From Lentzea tibetensis (GTDB taxonomy: Bacteria; Actinomycetota; Actinomycetes; Mycobacteriales; Pseudonocardiaceae), in NCBI RefSeq assembly GCF_007845675.1, contig NZ_VOBR01000003.1, positions 1 through 64,000 of the forward strand: a stretch of DNA of 64,000 bases. Reading direction: 5' to 3'. The notes under the pieces are model-generated. The model saw only the letters and a program-made list of their open reading frames with translations. It made no database searches and was not told the DNA's origin. Both the position numbers and the translations under genes were made by a program. Below, piece after piece: positions 34,824 to 43,100 of the stretch; the stretch's first letter is position 1; each line of letters opens with the position of its first letter.

Positions 34824-35495
34824 ATGACTACGCTGGCGATCCGACCCGAAACTGCCGAGGCGGAGAACGTGGCAACCGAGCTGGTCCGTGCGATCGACCT
34901 TGTGTGGCAAGGGATTTGCCGCCGTCACCCGGACGTCCCCGACATCATGATCACTGTTGGATCGGGCACCATGGGGGCCAAGCCCGGACAGACAACCTTC
35001 GGCCACTTCGCAGCAGCAAGGTGGCAGCGCGACGGCGAGACGCTTCCCGAGTTGTTCGTGTCCGGGGAGGGATTAAGGCGTGGCGCGGCTGCGACGCTCG
35101 GGACGTTGCTGCACGAGGCCGCGCATGGTGTGGCGCATGTGCGGGGGATCAAGGACACGTCGCGCCAGGGTCGGTACCACAACCGCAAGTTCAAGGACGT
35201 CGGTACCGAGCTGGGCCTGATCCTCGAAGAGGACCCGAAGATCGGCTGGAGCATCACCACGGTGCCGCCGTCGACCGCCGCCGAGTACGCAGCCGAGCTG
35301 GAGGCGCTGGCCGCCGCCCTTGTGATCTACCGTCACGCCGAGGTCCACGCGCCGTCGAAGCCCAAGAGCAGCAACCTTGCGGTCGCCCAGTGCGCCTGCC
35401 CCCGCAAGATTCGAGTCGCCCGCAGCACTCTCGCCGAGGCGCCGATCACGTGCGGTCAGTGCAGTGAGGAGTTCGTCGCTGAAGACGACGAGTGA
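34824..35495 (+). CDS. SprT-like zinc metalloprotease-fold protein
   Basis: The 223-residue product has the zinc-binding HEAAH motif (His97, Glu98, His101) in GTLLHEAAHGVAHVRGIKDT and a likely third ligand His119 in GRYHNRKF. A C-terminal zinc ribbon follows (CACPRKIRV ... CGQC). This is the SprT-like layout: protease domain plus Cys4 ribbon. Similar proteins are common in AICEs and plasmids, and host relatives (Spartan) cut DNA-protein crosslinks. It is the only gene in the window's AICE with a promoter overlapping the shared operator, which suggests co-induction with transfer. Confidence 0.85.
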   Translation: MTTLAIRPETAEAENVATELVRAIDLVWQGICRRHPDVPDIMITVGSGTMGAKPGQTTFGHFAAARWQRDGETLPELFVSGEGLRRGAAATLGTLLHEAAHGVAHVRGIKDTSRQGRYHNRKFKDVGTELGLILEEDPKIGWSITTVPPSTAAEYAAELEALAAALVIYRHAEVHAPSKPKSSNLAVAQCACPRKIRVARSTLAEAPITCGQCSEEFVAEDDE

Positions 35496-35555
35496 CCACA
35501 GCGCGGTCAAGATCACTGCGGCCCGCAATCTCCAGCTTGCTGGACGGCGGGCCGC

Positions 35556-36032
35556 TCAGAACATAGTGGTCTGGCCGTGGTCGGGAGGCTCTTCAATGCT
35601 CAGACCTGGGAGGGCGTCTCCGATCTTGAGGATGCCCTTATCCCACGTGTATAGCTTGGGGCACATCCACGCGACCGCGACCGCCACGATGCACGCGTCA
35701 GCCCCCTTCAGGTTGTAGTCCGACGCTAGTCGTGCAGCCTGTGTCGCGATCCGCTCAGTGATGTCGGCGACGAGATACTCACTGTCCTTGATCCACTGAT
35801 GCGCGAGCGTGATACGCCTCGTGCGTTCGGCAGCCCCACCGTCATCGCCTCGAATCTGCCCGGACCCGGCCACTTCAGCCAATACCAGTGCCGGGAGCAA
35901 GACGCGGTGACTAGTCCCGTCAACCCGGAACACCTGAACAGACCGGACATGACGCTCCGGATCGCCGGGTGCAAGCACATCGATGATCACGCAGCTATCG
36001 ACCACCACCAGCGGTGGCGCCGTCTTAGCCAC
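35556..36032 (-). CDS. PIN-domain ribonuclease-like protein
   Basis: The 158-residue PIN fold has the acidic set intact: Asp12 (VVDSCVIID), Glu53 (LAEV), Asp112 (LKGADACIVA) and Asp131 (YTWDKGIL). PIN proteins are metal-dependent endoribonucleases, often VapC-type toxins. Its 5' end overlaps the upstream partner gene by 8 bp. The partner is far larger than a VapB antitoxin. Confidence 0.82.
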   Translation of the reverse strand: MAKTAPPLVVVDSCVIIDVLAPGDPERHVRSVQVFRVDGTSHRVLLPALVLAEVAGSGQIRGDDGGAAERTRRITLAHQWIKDSEYLVADITERIATQAARLASDYNLKGADACIVAVAVAWMCPKLYTWDKGILKIGDALPGLSIEEPPDHGQTTMF

Positions 36033-36813
36033 GTTGCCGCCTAATCCAGTCCGCAGAGTCCATTCCCTCTGTCCAGTCAGGACCGAACAAGCCGATCACA
36101 TCGTCTAGCGCAACCCTCGACTCGGGCGCGCCGAGCGCGGTGAGCCCTTCCAACGCAATCGACTCGACTTGATCGTAAATGTTCCGGGTCACCCGTCCCC
36201 ACACTTCGACTTCCTGATCGAGCGCCTGGCGGACCATCGCAGCGTGCTTCGCGGGGAACGTCACCGTGACGATCTTCCCGGTTCGGTAATCGCGGAGCGC
36301 TGCGGTGTGCTGGTGGCCGTTGTAGCGGTACAGCTCGCCTCGTACCGACCCCAGGGATGGAGGTGGTGGCTGGATGCTCTCGCGCGCGTGCAGAGCCAAC
36401 TGCTCGTCAACAGGAGTGAGTGCATCGCTGATCCGGAGCCAGATCCCTTCAACGCCCGATCGCTTACGCACCTGATCGAGTTCAAGTAACCCGGCGACCG
36501 TCTCCACTGACCAGCCTGCTGGAACCGCAGACTCATGGAAGAGGTCACGCAGCCCGCTGCGTATCACGGCGGCAGCACGCTCGTTCGTGCGGATGCCGAC
36601 CTTCGCGCTACCCACAGAGAGGCTGCTGATGCTGGCTGGCACCGGTTCGTCTTGAGGGAGACTGCGGATGATCTTATCCAGTGCAACGATCGCTTCTGCG
36701 AGCGCACGGGGGTCGATCTCTCCGTGGGGGCCCTGCAGCTCGATCTTGATCTCGTCCTTGTGCTCGACTTGCACGTCGTCACTGAACTCGGCCTGAATGG
36801 CGTCGTGTTCCAC
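36025..36813 (-). CDS. Partner of the PIN protein (262 aa), unknown family
   Basis: The GTG at 36813 has GGGGAGG at 5 nt; an open frame continues to 36870 but without a ribosome site. The N-terminus is acidic (AIQAEFSDDVQVEHKDEIKI), followed by a helical middle (LAEAIVALDKIIRSLPQDEP) and a C-terminal beta-rich part (YRTGKIVTVTFPAKHAAMVR; EVEVWGRVTRNIYDQVESIA). It is overlapped by the PIN gene, so the two are made together and may form a toxin-antitoxin or defence pair. No HTH or AbrB-type DNA-binding motif is visible. Confidence 0.72.
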   Translation of the reverse strand: MEHDAIQAEFSDDVQVEHKDEIKIELQGPHGEIDPRALAEAIVALDKIIRSLPQDEPVPASISSLSVGSAKVGIRTNERAAAVIRSGLRDLFHESAVPAGWSVETVAGLLELDQVRKRSGVEGIWLRISDALTPVDEQLALHARESIQPPPPSLGSVRGELYRYNGHQHTAALRDYRTGKIVTVTFPAKHAAMVRQALDQEVEVWGRVTRNIYDQVESIALEGLTALGAPESRVALDDVIGLFGPDWTEGMDSADWIRRQRG

Positions 36814-37009
36814 GTCTGCCTCCCCTCGACTTCTCACGCCTGCTGTCAGCTCCAACAACCAGGATGGCACTAACCCACCTGATCGGTGAACGTATCGACA
36901 TACAGTCGTCGGCTCGTTACGTCGGTTACTGGATCACCCGGACGAGCATCGGCCACAGTCTCGTCACCCCGCGCCTAGGTGGACGACCCGCAGCCAGAGT
37001 GACCGACAT

Positions 37010-37027
37010 TGGGCCGTCTGTGGGCCG
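37010..37027. repeat. Arm-type direct repeat, right end (with 22974-22991)
   Basis: TGGGCCGTCTGTGGGCCG here and TGGGCCGTCTCTGGGCCG at 22974-22991 differ by one base. They flank the joined att core in the circular form at about 97 and 50 bp. They are candidate integrase or Xis arm sites. The left copy is inside the int coding end. Otherwise 36814-37110 has no gene. Confidence 0.6.
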
Positions 37028-37050
37028 CGAGGTGACGCCAAACAACGAAA

Positions 37051-37095
37051 AGCGACGCTGACCATCGCGAAGAGTTTTCGCAGGTCAGCGCCGCT
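37051..37095 (-). terminator. Element-borne replacement terminator for sodN
   Basis: A 13-bp stem (37051-37063 with 37083-37095, one G-T pair) is topped by a second short stem GCGAA / TTCGC. It lies 16 bp beyond the sodN stop, on the element side of the junction. It takes the place of the original terminator now 14 kb away at 22839. Confidence 0.72.
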
Positions 37096-37110
37096 CTTAG
37101 GGCTGTGACC

Positions 37111-37149
37111 TCAGCCTTGCTTCGTCTCCCAGAAAATCTTGTCGATCTG
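37111..37149. repeat. attR: right copy of the sodN 3'-end attachment sequence
   Basis: It matches 22889-22927 with three synonymous differences (codons for Gln at 37117-37119, Thr at 37123-37125 and Gln at 37147-37149). The core 37124-37146 is identical. Here it forms the true end of the intact sodN gene. Bases 37111-37123 should be element-derived. Confidence 0.92.
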
Positions 37150-37518
37150 GGCGATCAGGTCGAGCAGCGTCTGTCCGGAAGCCGGGTCCATGGAGCCCTT
37201 GGTGCCACCGGCACCCGCGGCCTTGGTGGCACGGTTGAACAGGTCGTGCAGCTCGGGGTACTTCTCGAAGTGCGGTGGCTTGAAGTAGTCCGTCCACAGC
37301 ACCCACAGGTGGTGCTTGACGAGCTCGCTGCGCTGCTCCTTGATGAGAACGGCGCGCTCCCGGAACTCCGGGTCCTCGTTCGCCTGGTACTTCTCCTGGA
37401 CCGCCTTGATGGACTCCGCCTCGATGCGAGCCTGTGCGGGGTCGTAGACGCCGCAGGGGAGGTCGCAGTGCGCGGTGGCCTCGAGACGGGGGCGGAGAAT
37501 GCGCGACAAGAGTCGCAT
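37111..37518 (-). CDS. sodN: Nickel superoxide dismutase precursor
   Basis: The 135-residue product starts with a 16-residue leader (MRLLSRILRPRLEATA) that is cut off to expose His17 as the new N-terminus. The nickel hook HCDLPCGVYDPAQ follows, with Cys18 and Cys22 as ligands. The four-helix body includes HHLWVLWTDYFKP and ends IDKIFWETKQG. GGGAGG precedes the ATG. The gene is intact although an AICE sits in its 3' end, because the element restores the same C-terminus. Divergent from sodX. Confidence 0.96.
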   Translation of the reverse strand: MRLLSRILRPRLEATAHCDLPCGVYDPAQARIEAESIKAVQEKYQANEDPEFRERAVLIKEQRSELVKHHLWVLWTDYFKPPHFEKYPELHDLFNRATKAAGAGGTKGSMDPASGQTLLDLIAQIDKIFWETKQG

Positions 37519-37586
37519 CGTTCCTCCCTGACAAGTGGATGCTCCGACGTAACGGACCCTACTCCGGCTACCCCAGGTGGTGATCG

Positions 37587-37892
37587 TTGACACCGGCGTT
37601 CAGACGCGTCCTGATCAAAGGCCCGTCGATGGTTCCGACGCTGTACGACGGCGACGTCGTGCTGGTCAGGTGGAGTGCGCCCGCGCGGGAGAACGACGTG
37701 GTGCTGGTGCGGTGGGGATCACGGCCGGGGCAGCTGTCGGTGAAGCGCGCGTCTCACGAGGTGGAAGGCGGGTGGTTCGTGCGCAGCGACAACCCGCTCG
37801 GCCACACCACGGACTCGCACGACCTCGGGGCCGCCGAGGTCGTGGCCAGAGTCGTCTGCCGGCTCTGGCCACGGCCGAAGGTCAGGCTGTGA
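37587..37892 (+). CDS. sodX: Nickel SOD maturation protease SodX
   Basis: The 101-residue member of the S24/S26 signal-peptidase-like family processes the SodN leader. It shows the catalytic Ser in IKGPSMVPTLYDGDVVLV and the Lys region SVKRA, then the closing SDNPLGHTTDSHDLG motif. A TTG at 37587 gives the usual length. It is divergent from sodN with 68 bp between starts, and the pairing is the strongest support for its role. Confidence 0.92.
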   Translation: MTPAFRRVLIKGPSMVPTLYDGDVVLVRWSAPARENDVVLVRWGSRPGQLSVKRASHEVEGGWFVRSDNPLGHTTDSHDLGAAEVVARVVCRLWPRPKVRL

Positions 37893-37895
37893 GGA

Positions 37896-38495
37896 TCAAG
37901 CCTTGAGCGACTCGTAGAGCGCCAGGCAGTCCTCGTAGCGGGGCAGCAGGCCGGTCGACGCGGCCTCGGCGAGCGTCGGCGCGTCGCGGTCCTTGTCGGA
38001 CAGCACGAACTCGAGGTCCGACGGCCACGGCAGCTCCAGCGCCGGGTCCAGCGGGTTGATCCCGTGCTCGGCGCCGGGGTTGTAGCCCGTCGAGCACAGG
38101 TAGGTCATCGTCGTGTCGTCCTCGAGCGCGATCATCGCGTGGCCGAGTCCCTCTGGCAGGTACATGGCGTTGCACGCGTCCGCGGACAGCACCACGGAGT
38201 CGCACTGGCCGAACGTGGGTGAGCCGACGCGGATGTCGACGACCACGTCGAGCAGCGCGCCGCGCGGGCAGTAGACGTACTTCGACTGCGACGGCGGCAC
38301 GTCGGAGAAGTGGACGCCGCGGATCGTGCCGCGCCGCGACACGCTGTGGTTGGTCTGCCCCAGCCGCAGCGGGTGGCCGACAGCCGCCTCGAACACCGCC
38401 GACTGGAACGGGGCCACGAAGACGCCGCGGTCGTCGGGGAACGTCCGGGGAGTGAACTCGAATACCCCGGCGATTTTCAGTTCACTCGCTTGCAT
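37896..38495 (-). CDS. dTDP-4-dehydrorhamnose 3,5-epimerase family protein
   Basis: The 199-residue RmlC-like cupin acts on dTDP-4-keto-6-deoxy sugars. It shows RTFPDDRGVFVAPFQ, LGQTNHSVSRRGTIRGVHF with the catalytic His in RGVHF, GALLDVVVDIRVGSPTFGQ and the substrate-site LPEGLGHAMIALEDDTTMTY. It fits both rhamnose RmlC and the 3- or 5-epimerases of antibiotic sugars. No other sugar genes are adjacent, so its pathway is open. ATG 38495 has AGGGTG at 6 nt; ATG 38501 is also possible. Confidence 0.9.
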   Translation of the reverse strand: MQASELKIAGVFEFTPRTFPDDRGVFVAPFQSAVFEAAVGHPLRLGQTNHSVSRRGTIRGVHFSDVPPSQSKYVYCPRGALLDVVVDIRVGSPTFGQCDSVVLSADACNAMYLPEGLGHAMIALEDDTTMTYLCSTGYNPGAEHGINPLDPALELPWPSDLEFVLSDKDRDAPTLAEAASTGLLPRYEDCLALYESLKA

Positions 38496-38828
38496 GAACA
38501 TCACCCTAAGGGGCACCGGAATCTTGACCGATCGGGTGCTCTCTGCCTGCGGAAACCGACTGGTCGGTGCAGAAAACCGGACAGACGTCTTGGTAAAACC
38601 GCCTCTGACCTGCGGATAGGTGTGATCCCCACCGCAGACAGGCGGGCCGCGTCCTGTCACACTTCCTCTCACCGCAGCGCCCGGTGGGCGGTGAGGCACA
38701 CCTCGAGCCGAGCCGTTGACCGATTTTCCAGGCCCCGTGGATCCAGTGCGACAACGCTGGAACGGTGCGCCGACTGGTGATGAACCCGAGCCCTTGGGTT
38801 CCGCCGCCCGCACCGCAGGAGGGACCCC
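38496..38828. other. Intergenic region before malic enzyme, no gene seen
   Basis: This is the 333-bp region between the divergent epimerase and malic enzyme genes. It contains a GAACCC...GGGTTC inverted repeat (38782-38801) and the ribosome site GCAGGAGGG before the GTG at 38829. No open frame with good codon use and no further repeat was seen. Confidence 0.5.
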
Positions 38829-40016
38829 GTGACCGCATTGAACGAAGCCGCTACCGACCCGACGCAGCTCACCGACGAGGAGATCTTCTCCGCGCACGTC
38901 GGTGGCAAGCTCGAGATCGGTGTGACCGCCTCGCTGGCCGACCCGAAGGCGTTGTCCATCGCGTACACCCCCGGTGTCGCGAAGGTCAGCAGGGCGATCG
39001 CCGACGACCCGTCGCTCGCCGCGAAGTACACCTGGGCGCACCGGCTCGTCGCCGTCGTCAGCGACGGCACCGCCGTCCTGGGTCTCGGTGACATCGGCGC
39101 GGCCGCCTCGCTCCCCGTCATGGAGGGCAAGGCCGCGCTGTTCAAGACCTTCGGCGGGCTCGACTCCATCCCGCTCGTGCTGAACACGACCGACGTCGAC
39201 GAGATCGTCGAGACGCTGGTGCGGCTGCGGCCGTCGTTCGGCGCGGTCAACCTGGAGGACGTCTCCGCGCCGCGCTGCTTCGAGCTCGAGGCGCGGCTCA
39301 TCGAGGCGCTCGACTGCCCGGTCATGCACGACGACCAGCACGGCACCGCGGTCGTCGGCCTGGCCGCGCTGCGCGGCGCGAACACCGTGCTGGGCAAGGA
39401 CATCGCGAACCAGCGCGTAGTCATCTCCGGTGCCGGCGCGGCGGGCATCGCGATCGCCAAGATCCTCATCGCGGCGGGCGCGGGCGAGATCACGCTGGTC
39501 GACTCGCGCGGCATCGTCTACGACGGCCGCGACGGGCTGAACCCGGTGAAGGCGCAGATCGCCGCCGCCACCAACGGCAGCGGGCTCAAGGGTGGCATCG
39601 CCGAGGCGCTCGCCGGTGCGGACGTCTTCATCGGCGTCTCGTCGTCGAAGGTGTCCGAGGACATCATCGCGAGCATGGCGAAGGACTCGATCGTCTTCGC
39701 ACTGTCCAACCCGGACCCCGAGGTTCACCCGGACGTGGCTTCCCGCCACGCGGCGATCGTCGCGACCGGTCGCAGCGACTTCCCGAACCAGATCAACAAC
39801 GTGCTGGCGTTCCCGGGAATCTTCCGCGGCGCGCTGGACGCGGGCGCGCGCCGGATCACCGAGGGCATGAAGCTCGCCGCCGCCGAGGCCATCGCGGCCG
39901 TCGCCAGCGACGACCTCGGTCCGGACCGGATCGTGCCGAGCGCTCTCGACCCGCGCGTCGGTCCCGAGGTCGCCGCGGCCGTCGCGGCCGCCGCCAAGAA
40001 CGACGGAGTCGCCTGA
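38829..40016 (+). CDS. NAD(P)-dependent malic enzyme (short form)
   Basis: The 395-residue product converts malate to pyruvate and CO2. The N-terminal malic domain has SIAYTPGVAKVSRAIADDPS with the catalytic Tyr, LVLNTTDVDEIVETLVRLRP, INLEDVSAPRCFELE (here VNLEDVSAPRCFELE) and MHDDQHGTAVV for metal binding. The Rossmann domain has VVISGAGAAGIAIAKILIAAG. Length fits the short bacterial class without a phosphotransacetylase tail. Confidence 0.94.
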   Translation: MTALNEAATDPTQLTDEEIFSAHVGGKLEIGVTASLADPKALSIAYTPGVAKVSRAIADDPSLAAKYTWAHRLVAVVSDGTAVLGLGDIGAAASLPVMEGKAALFKTFGGLDSIPLVLNTTDVDEIVETLVRLRPSFGAVNLEDVSAPRCFELEARLIEALDCPVMHDDQHGTAVVGLAALRGANTVLGKDIANQRVVISGAGAAGIAIAKILIAAGAGEITLVDSRGIVYDGRDGLNPVKAQIAAATNGSGLKGGIAEALAGADVFIGVSSSKVSEDIIASMAKDSIVFALSNPDPEVHPDVASRHAAIVATGRSDFPNQINNVLAFPGIFRGALDAGARRITEGMKLAAAEAIAAVASDDLGPDRIVPSALDPRVGPEVAAAVAAAAKNDGVA

Positions 40017-40129
40017 AGATCACCTTAAGAACGCCATCGCAATACATTCACCCATCGGCGCGGAACCACGGACGTGGCTGTTCGTTAACCCGTCAAGGGG
40101 TGGGCGATGACGCTTTGAAGCGCTACCGT

Positions 40130-40161
40130 CCCTCTCCTCGGGAGAACACCCGAGGAGAGGG
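40130..40161. terminator. Hairpin between malic enzyme and the PAS/GGDEF/EAL gene
   Basis: A perfect 13-bp stem (40130-40142 with 40149-40161) has a 6-nt loop and is followed by TTCGTATTT. It probably ends the malic enzyme transcript. It is 113 bp past the stop and 22 bp before the next possible start, so it may also act on the following leader. Confidence 0.7.
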
Positions 40162-40182
40162 TTCGTATTTGCCGCCGTTCGG

Positions 40183-43100
40183 GTGTCGCCAATCCGGCTA
40201 CCCCGTTTGCCGTGGGCGGCGAATGCGGGAGAGGGTGGGCCGGTGCCCAAAGGGGTAGGACGCACTCCGGTCGTGGACGGACGCGGTCGCCGGACCGCGA
40301 GCCGTGCCTCGGTCACGCTCGACGGAGTGACACTCCCCGACGCGCCGTCGCTTCTGGTCGACCCCAAGGGCGTTGTCATGCAGGCCAACCCGGCGGTCGT
40401 CGAGGCCACCGGCGTCGGCTCCGCCGAGGAGCTGGTCGGCCGCCCGCTCGGCGAGGTGCTCGTCGGCAACCAGTCCGACCTGCGGCTGGTGCGCGCCAAC
40501 GGCACCGAGATGCCCGTCCGCGTCGCCAGGCACCCCGTTCCCGGCACGAGCCTGCAGGCCGTGCTGCTCATCGACGTCTCGGACCTCTCGGCCGCCGCGG
40601 ACACCTTGCGGGACGAGCAGCGCAGGCTGCACGAGGTGCAGCGGGTCGCGGAGATCGGCTCCTGGGAGTTCGACCCGGCGACCGGCGCGACTGTTTGGTC
40701 CCTCACGCACTACGACCTCCTCGGGCTCGGTCCCGGCACGGTCGTCCCCGGCGCGCAGGCCGTGCTGGACGTCGTGCACCCGGACGACCTCGAGATGGTG
40801 TCGAGCTACTGGGCGAACCGCGAGATCACCGGCGACCCCATCGACATCGAGTACCGGGTGATCCGCCCGGACGGCGAACTGCGCTGGATCCAGGGCGTCG
40901 CCGAGGCGAAGCTGACCGTCGACGGCAAGCTGCACCGCATCACCGGCTACATCCGCGACATCACCGAGTCCAAGCGCGCCGCGACCGAGCTGGCGACGGA
41001 ACGGGCGAGGTTGCTGGAGGCGCAGCGGATCGCGCGCATCGGCAGCTGGTCCTACGAGTTCGGCACCCGCGCCGTGCACCGCAGCGAAGTGCTGATGGAG
41101 ATGTACGCGGACATCGACCACACGCCGGACAACGACCTGCTGTCCGGCGTCCACCCGGACGACCGCCCCGCGCTGGAGGAGTTGCGGCACAAGCTGTTGC
41201 ACGCCGAGGACGGTTCGCCGCTCGAGGCCGAGGTGCGCAGCGAGTTCGGCGACCGCGTGTACATCTGCCGCGCTCGCGCCGAGCTCTCGTCGTCCGGCCA
41301 GATCGAACGCGTCCACGGCACCATCCAGGACGTCACCGAGGCCCGCGCGCTGGAACGGCAGATGCGCGACGACCGCAGGCGGCTCGCGGACGCGCAGCAG
41401 GCCGCGCGGCTGGGCACGTGGGAGTGGAACCCCGCCACCGACGACGTCGTGTGGTCGGACATGCTCTTCGAGCTCTACGGCGTGCCTCCCGAGGAGCCCG
41501 GCGGGTACGAGGCCTATCTCGCGCTCGTGCACCCGGAGGACCGCGGCTGGGTCGACGACCTGTGGAAGCAACTCGCCGTCGACGAGGTGCCCGTGCAGTG
41601 CGAGCACCGGGTCGTGCGCCGCGACGGCGTGGTGCGCGTGTTCCGCTGTCACGGCATGGTCGTGCACGACAAGCACGGCAAGCAGCTGGCCGTCGGCACC
41701 GCGCAGGACATCACCGAGCAGCGCGCCGCCGAGGCCCGCATGAAGCGCTCGTCGCAGCGGTTCGCGGACCTGGTGTCCGTGACGCCGGTCGGCATCGGCC
41801 TGTTCGACGAGGCCGAGCGGCTCGTCGACGCGAACGACGCGCTGTGCGACCTGCTCGGCATGGAGCTGGAGCAGTTGCGCGGCATGACCGCCGAGCAGCT
41901 GACGCACCCGGACGACACGTCGGCGTCGCTGCGGTCGGTCGACTGGGCGGCGTCGGACCGCACGCACAAGATCCCGCAGCGGATACTGGTCAGACCCGAC
42001 GGCGAGCGCGTCTACTGCGAGCTGCACATCGCGTTGTCCGTGCAGGACGACGGCCGCCGCTTCTGGCTGATCGCGTTCCTCGACATCACCGAACGCCGCC
42101 GCACCGCCGAGGCGCTGCGCCACCAGGCGACGCACGACGAGCTGACCGGCCTGCCGAACCGCTCGCTGGTCAAGGAGATCCTCGCCAAGCTGCTGGAGGG
42201 CGAGAAGCGCTCCAAGGTCGCCGTCTTCTTCTGCGACATCGACAACTTCAAGCGCGTCAACGACTCGCTCGGCCACGACGCCGGCGACGAGCTGCTGGTC
42301 GCGCTCGCACGTCGTCTCGAAGGCGGCCTGCCGGAGACCTGCACCGCGGCCCGTCTGTCCGGCGACGAGTACGTGATCATCTGCTCGGACATCGACGCGG
42401 TCGGCGGTGTCGACGCACTGGCGACGCGCGTCGCTTCGTTGCTGCGCACCGCTGTTCCCGTGCACGGCCAGCTGGTCAGGGTGTCCGCGTCCATCGGCGC
42501 CGCGGTGCCGAACGGCTCCCGCGCGAACGGCGCGGACCTGCTGCGCTTCGCCGACGCCGCGATGTTCGAGGCCAAGCGCTCCGGCGCCGGCCGCGTCTCG
42601 CTGGCGTCCGCCGCGCTGATCGCGTCCGCCGACCGCCAGGTGCACCTCGAAGGCCAGCTGCGCGACGCGATTCAGAACGACGGCCTGACGCTGCACTTCC
42701 AGCCCGTGGTCGGTGTGGACGGTGCCGTGCTGACGGCCGAGGCGCTGGTGCGCTGGCCGCACCCCGACCGCGGTCTCCTGCCGCCGGACGTGTTCCTGCC
42801 GGTCGCCGAGCAGGGCGACCTCATGCGCGAACTGGACCGCTGGGTGCTGCGCACGGCGCTGCGCGAGGCTTCGACGTGGCCCGCACCCGACGGCAGGCCC
42901 GTTTCGGTCGCGGTCAACCTCGCCGGCCTCGTGCCCGGCGACCCCGAGTTCGTGGACATCGTGTCCAACGCGATCATCGAGTCCGGCGTGCCGTGGGACC
43001 GGGTCGTGCTGGAACTGGTCGAGACCGCGCTGGTCGACCTGCCGTCGCGGGTGCGTCAGTCGATGGACGAGCTGGTGCAGCGCGGCGTGCAGTTCGCCGT

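Larger units (their letters stand above)
22902..37146. mobile_element. AICE (pSAM2-type integrative conjugative element) in sodN
   Basis: The element of about 14.2 kb is bounded by 23-bp identical cores (22902-22924 and 37124-37146). It carries a tyrosine integrase next to attL, an excisionase, a RepSA-type initiator, an FtsK/TraB translocase, a DUF2637/Spd membrane protein, small tra-region proteins, a GntR regulator, an XRE regulator and a Nudix protein, the module set of AICEs. All core genes are intact, so excision and transfer may still be possible. The host site is the 3' end of sodN. Cargo lies toward the right end (33.2-36.8 kb). Confidence 0.93.

Noticed and set aside
35556-36813. 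Classical vapBC toxin-antitoxin operon
   Set aside because: The PIN protein fits VapC loosely, but the partner is 262 residues, with no AbrB, RHH or HTH motif.
22889-37149. tRNA gene as the attachment site of the element
   Set aside because: No cloverleaf could be formed around either att core; both ends encode the SodN tail instead.
37111-37518. sodN as a pseudogene truncated by the element
   Set aside because: The reading frame is full length with the normal C-terminus because the element restores the codons.
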